Source of the DNA: Thermoleophilia bacterium
Lineage (GTDB): Bacteria; Actinomycetota; Thermoleophilia; RBG-16-64-13
Assembly (NCBI GenBank): GCA_016929985.1
Contig: JAFGIH010000053.1
Coordinates: forward strand, 1 to 20,001
Direction of reading: 5' to 3'
Length of the DNA: 20,001 bases
Made by a program: the position numbers and the translations under genes. The notes beneath the pieces were generated by a model, which saw only the letters and a list, made by a program, of their open reading frames with translations, was not told the DNA's origin and did not search any database. Shown in pieces: positions 15,358-20,001 of this stretch (position 1 is its first letter; every line of letters begins with the position of its first letter).

Positions 15358-16100
15358 TGCACACGCTTCGCGACGCATACTCGGTCTGGTGGGCCGATCT
15401 CAGGATCCTCATGCATCTGTGGCGTCAGTTCTTGGGGACCAGCCTCATGAGCCCGATTCTCTATCTTCTCGCTTTCGGCTACGGCATGGGGCGCGGAGTG
15501 ACCGTCGGGGTGCATAGCTACCTGGATTTCCTGATACCGGGCATCATCGCGCTCACGGCGATGAACACCAGTTTCAACGGAACCGGCATGAAGCTCAATG
15601 TCGACCGGCTGTTCTTTCACTCCTTCGACGAGATCCTCATGTCGCCGGTGAGCTCGGTCGCGCTCGTGCTGGGCAAGTCGATGATCGGAGTGGTGCGGGG
15701 ATTCGTGGTCTCCGTACTGTTCATGGTGATCGGCCTGTTCGTCTCGTCGGCCCAGGTGACCGTCATGTTCGTGGTAACGCTGGTGCTGAGCTGCATCATG
15801 TTCTCGTTCATGGGCTTCCTGTGCGCAATGTACGTCAAGTCGCACCAGGGTATGGCCACCTTTTCGAGCATCATCCTGCTCCCTATGAGTTTCCTCGGAG
15901 GGACATTCTTCGCCCTGGAGCAGGTGCCACGGTGGCTCGAAGTCGTGCTCCACGTCTTTCCGCTCACCTGGGTGACCTCGTGCCTCAGGGCCGAAGCGCT
16001 GGGCGATGGGTTCCCGTGGGTGTCGTTCGTTGTCGTCGTAGCCATGGCTCTTGCGCTCTTCGCCGCATGCATGGACGCGGTGAAGAGGTCCAGCATATGA
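15357..16100 (+). CDS. ABC-2 type export permease
   Basis: A 247-residue membrane protein, partner of the ATPase encoded immediately upstream. Six hydrophobic segments can be seen, beginning with LGTSLMSPILYLLAFGYGMG (about 28-47), then segments near 60, 105-130, 140-160, 170-190 and 220-240. GxxFPLTWVTSCLRAEALGDG-like spacing near the last segment, seen here as HVFPLTWVTSCLRAEALGDG, is typical of ABC2_membrane proteins (the PLTH/PLTW box). The start codon shares one base with the upstream stop. The gene ends only 16 bases before hemA, so export and haem-precursor genes are probably on one message. Confidence 0.9.
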   Translation: MHTLRDAYSVWWADLRILMHLWRQFLGTSLMSPILYLLAFGYGMGRGVTVGVHSYLDFLIPGIIALTAMNTSFNGTGMKLNVDRLFFHSFDEILMSPVSSVALVLGKSMIGVVRGFVVSVLFMVIGLFVSSAQVTVMFVVTLVLSCIMFSFMGFLCAMYVKSHQGMATFSSIILLPMSFLGGTFFALEQVPRWLEVVLHVFPLTWVTSCLRAEALGDGFPWVSFVVVVAMALALFAACMDAVKRSSI

Positions 16101-16116
16101 GGGGTGATCGGGAGCG

Positions 16117-17508
16117 ATGAACGCATGTCCGGGATACGAGGCGGTGGCTGGGACGGATGTCGTTCTCTTCGGCATCGGCTACGAGACTGCCTCGGTAGAC
16201 ATGCGCGGACAGATCGGCCGCGCCGTGGCCGCGGGCAGGAAGTCGCTCGTTGAGGCGATCGTCCCCGGACTTGCGTCGGAGATCGTCGTGATCTCCACCT
16301 GTAACCGAGTGGAGATCTGTTGCATTCCTACCGGCTCTGTTGCGGACCTGGAGCGTGGCGTCATCTCCTGGCTGGCAGAAGAGGCCGATCTCTCGACTGG
16401 TGAACTCGACAGTGTTGCGTATCGCAAGACCGGTCGCGACGCCATCGTCCACCTGTTTCGAGTGGCATGCGGCCTCGATTCGCAGATGCTGGGCGAGACC
16501 CAGGTGTTGGGGCAGATCTCGCAGGCGTTCAGCGTTGCGCGGTCTGACGGCACCGTCGGACCGTTGTTGACCTATGTCCTGTCGCGAGCCGTCCACACCG
16601 GCAAGAGGGCTCGAACAGAGACGGGCATCTCTCATGGAAAGACATCCATCAGCCGTGCTGCCGCTGCGCTGGTGGCTACCGGGCTTGGCGGGCTGGCGGG
16701 AAAGACGGTGATCCTCATAGGCGCCGGTGAAACGGCGATTCTGGTGCTGGAAGCCCTGCGCGAGATAGGGTCGCCGCGGGTGCTCTGCGTGAACCGTTCC
16801 ACGGCCCATGCCTTACCGGTCGGGGAGGAGCCCGATGTCGAGATGCTCCCCTGGTCCGCGTTGGGTGGGGCCTTAGTGCAGGCTGACGCCGCCGTGAGCG
16901 CCACCGCGGCTTCGCACGCCATTCTGCGTGTGGAAGATGTACGACCGGTTCTCGAACAGCGTGGGGGGCGGTCCCTGCTTCTAGTGGACATCGCCGTGCC
17001 ACGGGATTTTGACCGTCCCGTGGGAGAGCTCCCGGGCATCGCCCTCTACGACATCGATCATCTGGAGGCGTCACTCGATGAGGAGCGCAGCACTCGAGTA
17101 GCGGCAGTGTCGCGGGTCGAAGCGATCGTCCACGAGGAGACCGACGCTCTCCTGGAATGGTTGCACGACAGACGCGTCGCCCCTCTGATCCGGCAGTTTA
17201 GAGAGAGAGCGATGGCGATCGCGGCCCGCGAGGCCCGTCGTACACTGGGAAGACTCGACACTCTGGGCGCGCGCGAGCAGGACGCAGTTCTGCAATTGGC
17301 CCGGCAGGTGGCCAGCAAGGTACTCCACGAGCCCACGCTCCACTTGAAGAGCCTGGCGCGCGAAGGCGATGGCGCGCAGAGTATCGAGATCTTGATGGAG
17401 GTGTTCGGCCTCGACCGAGATGCCGGCAGGCTGCCGAGAAGTGACGCTCTGCCTGTCTCCCGGCTCGGTGGCCACAGCGAGACGACTCACGAAAGCGAGG
17501 CTGAGTGA
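16117..17508 (+). CDS. hemA: Glutamyl-tRNA reductase
   Basis: A 463-residue cytosolic enzyme that reduces glutamyl-tRNA to glutamate-1-semialdehyde, the first committed step of the C5 route to 5-aminolevulinate. STCNRVE (60-66) carries the catalytic Cys62. HLFRVACGLDSQMLGETQ (112-129) is the most conserved stretch of the family, and VILIGAGETA near 196 is the NADPH-binding loop. A long C-terminal helical region (about 330-430) matches the dimerisation domain. One oddity is YETASVDMRGQI near 22-33, where the family usually reads YxTAPVxxRE; the Pro and Glu are replaced. The SD (GGGAG, 16110-16114) is only two bases from the ATG, so initiation may be weak or helped by coupling to the ABC permease ending at 16100. 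It overlaps hemC by four bases (GTGA). Confidence 0.96.
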   Translation: MNACPGYEAVAGTDVVLFGIGYETASVDMRGQIGRAVAAGRKSLVEAIVPGLASEIVVISTCNRVEICCIPTGSVADLERGVISWLAEEADLSTGELDSVAYRKTGRDAIVHLFRVACGLDSQMLGETQVLGQISQAFSVARSDGTVGPLLTYVLSRAVHTGKRARTETGISHGKTSISRAAAALVATGLGGLAGKTVILIGAGETAILVLEALREIGSPRVLCVNRSTAHALPVGEEPDVEMLPWSALGGALVQADAAVSATAASHAILRVEDVRPVLEQRGGRSLLLVDIAVPRDFDRPVGELPGIALYDIDHLEASLDEERSTRVAAVSRVEAIVHEETDALLEWLHDRRVAPLIRQFRERAMAIAAREARRTLGRLDTLGAREQDAVLQLARQVASKVLHEPTLHLKSLAREGDGAQSIEILMEVFGLDRDAGRLPRSDALPVSRLGGHSETTHESEAE

Positions 17509-18476
17509 GTCGCCTCATCCGAATCGGAACGCGGGGGTCCTCGCTTGCCATCTGGCAGGCGGACCATGTGCGTGCCGCTTTGCAGGAGGCTGATTCGTCG
17601 CTGCGCTTCGAGACCGTGGTGATCTCGACCAGGGGGGATCTTCTTCCGCACAGAGCACTTCCTTCGATGGGCGGCAAGGGTGTCTTTACGGAGGAACTCG
17701 AGCAGGCGCTTCGGGATGGTTCGGTTGACTTGGCTGTTCATAGTCTGAAAGACCTGCCCACCGTTCTTCCCTCCGATCTCGCCCTGGGGGCGGTGACCGC
17801 CCGGGCCGACTCCTCCGATGTGTTGGTCAGCCGCGGGGGCTTCACCCTCGCATCGCTGCCGTGCTACGCGAAGGTGGGGAGCAGCAGCACGCGACGAAAG
17901 GCCCAACTACTGGTTGCCCGGCCGGACCTTGCCATCTTGGACCTGCGAGGCAATATCGACACCCGGCTCGACAAGGCCAGGCACGACGAAGGCCCTTATG
18001 ACGCCATCGTGGTTGCGTACGCCGCTCTGGAGCGGATGGAGGAACTGGGGGCGATCAGCGAGGTCCTGTCGGAGGAGATCATGTTGCCGGCGCCGGGGCA
18101 GGGGGCGATCGCCGTGGAGTGCCGGGCCGAGAGCGAGTGGCGCGACCTGGCCGGCGCCGTAGGGCACGCTGCCAGCGAGGTCGAGACTCGCGCCGAGAGG
18201 GCCTTCCTGGAGGCGTTGGGAGGAGGGTGCGCTGCACCGGTGGCAGCCAGAGCGAGGCTGGGCGTCGACGGCGTGCTCCGACTCCGGGGGCGCGTCATCG
18301 CCACCGATGGACGGACACAGATCGGCGTATACCAACAGGTGGCGGTGGGCACAGGCACGCACGCCCAAGCCGGAGCCGAGACGCTTGGGCGGAGTCTCGC
18401 CTCGGAAGCACTTGGCAAGGGGGCGGCGGCTCTTCTACGGCAGCCGGCCACGAGGGAAGCGGAGGGCGAGTCATGA
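17505..18476 (+). CDS. hemC: Porphobilinogen deaminase (hydroxymethylbilane synthase)
   Basis: A 323-residue cytosolic enzyme that joins four porphobilinogens into hydroxymethylbilane. IGTRGSSLAIWQAD (7-20), AVHSLKDLPT (77-86), GSSSTRRKAQL (125-135), LRGNIDTRLDK (147-157) and PAPGQGAIAVECR (195-207) are all intact. Cys242 in ALGGGCAAPV anchors the dipyrromethane cofactor. Length is normal for the family. Translation starts at a GTG overlapping the hemA stop by four bases, and the end overlaps hemD by four, so these genes are translationally coupled. Confidence 0.97.
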   Translation: MSRLIRIGTRGSSLAIWQADHVRAALQEADSSLRFETVVISTRGDLLPHRALPSMGGKGVFTEELEQALRDGSVDLAVHSLKDLPTVLPSDLALGAVTARADSSDVLVSRGGFTLASLPCYAKVGSSSTRRKAQLLVARPDLAILDLRGNIDTRLDKARHDEGPYDAIVVAYAALERMEELGAISEVLSEEIMLPAPGQGAIAVECRAESEWRDLAGAVGHAASEVETRAERAFLEALGGGCAAPVAARARLGVDGVLRLRGRVIATDGRTQIGVYQQVAVGTGTHAQAGAETLGRSLASEALGKGAAALLRQPATREAEGES

Positions 18477-19312
18477 CTCGAATGTCTCGGGTGGCCGACC
18501 CTCATGCCCTCTCACCACTCCGTGCGAAGCGCATCGTCAACACGCGGAGTCTCGACCAAGCACCCGAACTGGATGACTTGTTGTACGGCCGCGGGGCCAT
18601 CCCGCTTTCGTACCCATGTATAGAGATCGCACCGCCGCCGGATACAACCTCCCTTGATCTTGCGGTACGCGGGTTGCTGGATGGAGACTTCGACTGGCTG
18701 GTGTTCACCAGCGCCAATGCGGTTCGATCGGTGGCGGATGCGTGCGCTCGGGTTTCCGGTGCGCTGCCCGGCTGCACTGGTACTCAGGTGGCGGCAATCG
18801 GACCAGGGACGGCCCGCGCGGTCTGGGTTCATCTTGGTCTCGAGGTCGATGCTCAGCCGGCGACTTATACGGCCGAGGCCTTCGGCAAAGAGCTGCTGGC
18901 CCGCAGGCTGGGACGCGTACTTCTACCCTTGTCTGAGCAGGCGTCCCACGTGCTGCCGCGCACGCTACGGGCAGCCGGCGCGCAGGTGAGTGTCGTAGAC
19001 GCCTATCGCACCATAGTCGGCTCGGGTGGAGTGGAGCTGGCGGACTTGTTGCGTCGAGATCAAGTGGACGTGGTGACGTTCACCAGTCCTTCGACGGTCG
19101 ACAATCTCGCCGTCCGTCTAGAAAGGGAGGGTGGGGAGTGGGCCGACTTGAAGAGGAGGTGCGTGGCATGCATCGGGCCTACGACCGCAGAGGCGGCGGC
19201 ACGGAGAGGGCTGAGCGTCCAGGTCCGCCCGAAAGAGCAGACGCTGCACGGGTTGGTGGAAGCGCTGGAGACCTTATTCGCCTTGGCGAGTAATGCAAGG
19301 AGTTGTGGATGA
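18473..19312 (+). CDS. hemD: Uroporphyrinogen-III synthase
   Basis: A 279-residue cytosolic enzyme that closes hydroxymethylbilane to uroporphyrinogen III. The family is poorly conserved, but VNTRSLDQAPELDDLL near the start, DWLVFTSANAV (about 81-91), VAAIGPGTARAV (about 107-118), VDVVTFTSPSTVDNL (about 199-213) and CIGPTTAEAAARRGL (about 230-244) are clear marks, and the neighbours leave little doubt. It is a single-function protein with no uroporphyrinogen methyltransferase fused on. The ATG at 18473 overlaps the hemC stop (ATGA); an in-frame ATG nine bases on is also possible. It overlaps hemB by four bases. Confidence 0.92.
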   Translation: MTRMSRVADPHALSPLRAKRIVNTRSLDQAPELDDLLYGRGAIPLSYPCIEIAPPPDTTSLDLAVRGLLDGDFDWLVFTSANAVRSVADACARVSGALPGCTGTQVAAIGPGTARAVWVHLGLEVDAQPATYTAEAFGKELLARRLGRVLLPLSEQASHVLPRTLRAAGAQVSVVDAYRTIVGSGGVELADLLRRDQVDVVTFTSPSTVDNLAVRLEREGGEWADLKRRCVACIGPTTAEAAARRGLSVQVRPKEQTLHGLVEALETLFALASNARSCG

Positions 19313-20001
19313 ACGCACCCGGTATCTTGGGCGCCGATGAACCTCGTGGTCCCGTTGTCCGACCGCGGCGCCTGCGTGTGTCGCCGGCCATACGCGATCT
19401 CGTACGGGAGACGGCTCTCGATGTAAGCGATCTGATCGCACCCCTGTTCGTGCGCCCCGGTTCGGGAGTCAGCCTGCCTGTGCCCTCGATGCCGGGCCAA
19501 TTCCAATGGTCGTGCGATACGGCAGTCGAAGCAGCGAGAGAACTGATGGGCCTAGGGGTTCGCGCGGTCCTTCTCTTCGGCATACCCGATACGAAGGACG
19601 ACAAAGGCACTGCGAACTATGATCCTGAAGGCGTGGTACCCACGACCATACGAGCGCTGAAGCGGGAACTACCCGGGCTTGTGGTCGTTTCGGACATGTG
19701 CTTCTGCGAATATACCGATCACGGTCACTGCGGACTGGTCAACTCTCTGGGAAGCGAGTGGTACCGGCCGGATCTTCCCGATGAGTACGTGCTCAACGAT
19801 CCGACCCTGCGCCTGCTTGCCAAAGCGGCTGTGGTGCACGCATCTGCCGGCGCCGATGTAATCGCTCCCTCGGGCATGATGGACGGTATGGTGGGTGCCA
19901 TACGGCACGCCCTTGACGAGGCGGGATTCGAGCATACCTCGATTATGAGCTACGCCGTCAAGTACGCGAGCGCCTTCTACGGGCCCTTCCGCGACGCCGC
20001 G
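19309..20001 (+). CDS. hemB: Delta-aminolevulinic acid dehydratase (porphobilinogen synthase), 3' part missing
   Basis: The first 231 residues of a protein of about 330; the right edge cuts it. It condenses two 5-aminolevulinates into porphobilinogen. The zinc-binding motif DMCFCEYTDHGHCG provides Cys131, Cys133 and Cys141, so this is a zinc-type enzyme. VIAPSGMMDG (185-194) and SYAVKYASAFYGPFRDAA follow, with Lys218 as the first Schiff-base lysine; the second is beyond the window. Between HGHCG and NDPTL there are roughly ten more residues than in the E. coli enzyme (GSEWYRPDLPDE region), an insertion near the active-site lid. AAGGAG (19297-19302) lies six bases before the ATG, which overlaps the hemD stop by four bases. 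The gene order hemA-C-D-B follows the order common in Firmicutes, but without hemX. Confidence 0.96.
   Translation, partial: MNAPGILGADEPRGPVVRPRRLRVSPAIRDLVRETALDVSDLIAPLFVRPGSGVSLPVPSMPGQFQWSCDTAVEAARELMGLGVRAVLLFGIPDTKDDKGTANYDPEGVVPTTIRALKRELPGLVVVSDMCFCEYTDHGHCGLVNSLGSEWYRPDLPDEYVLNDPTLRLLAKAAVVHASAGADVIAPSGMMDGMVGAIRHALDEAGFEHTSIMSYAVKYASAFYGPFRDAA

Noticed and set aside
18119..18472. Upstream extension of the hemD frame
   Set aside because: It overlaps the conserved end of hemC; the ATGA overlap at 18473 matches the coupling style of the neighbouring genes.
1..20001. CRISPR arrays, tRNA or rRNA genes, transposases, integrases or phage genes
   Set aside because: I looked for regularly spaced repeats, cloverleaf features and mobile-element motifs and saw none.

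Overview
The window is GC-rich and gene-dense. It is organised around tetrapyrrole and corrinoid (vitamin B12) metabolism. The genes are bacterial in style: short overlaps, Shine-Dalgarno (SD) sites, a lipoprotein signal, sigma70-like promoters and three cobalamin riboswitches. A radical SAM enzyme, a stand-alone homocysteine methyltransferase and a Thr/Ala-rich lipoprotein linker fit an anaerobic high-GC bacterium, perhaps a deep actinobacterial lineage. That assignment is inference; no rRNA or other phylogenetic marker is present.

Left part (1-1870). The 5' half of a minus-strand cobalamin riboswitch runs off the left edge and must control a gene outside the window. A 65-aa plus-strand protein with an internal repeat (207-404) follows. 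Next is a minus-strand homocysteine S-methyltransferase (493-1455) behind its own complete cobalamin riboswitch (about 1582-1779) and a TTGACA/TACACT promoter.

Right part (1845 to the right edge). A divergent promoter (TTGACC-N17-TAGAAC) drives a third cobalamin riboswitch (about 1875-2040), followed by a 14-bp perfect terminator hairpin. Thirteen plus-strand genes come next with mostly overlapping ends: a radical SAM/SPASM enzyme; a one-chain chelatase ATPase with I and D parts; a CobN-type chelatase large subunit; a lipoprotein, permease and ATPase for uptake of a corrinoid, haem or siderophore-like substrate; a nitrilase-family hydrolase; a Cys-rich binding-protein homologue with no signal peptide; an ABC-2 export pair; and hemA, hemC, hemD and hemB, the last cut by the window edge.

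How they may work together. HemA, HemB, HemC and HemD make uroporphyrinogen III, the common precursor of haem, sirohaem and corrins. CobN with the I/D ATPase inserts a metal, probably cobalt, into a tetrapyrrole. The ABC importer brings in a related compound, and the B12 riboswitch shuts the block down when cobalamin is plentiful. The radical SAM enzyme, the hydrolase, the cytosolic binding protein and the ABC-2 exporter have no assigned role. They are the most interesting part, because together they suggest a B12-repressed pathway for making, remodelling or trafficking a metallated tetrapyrrole.
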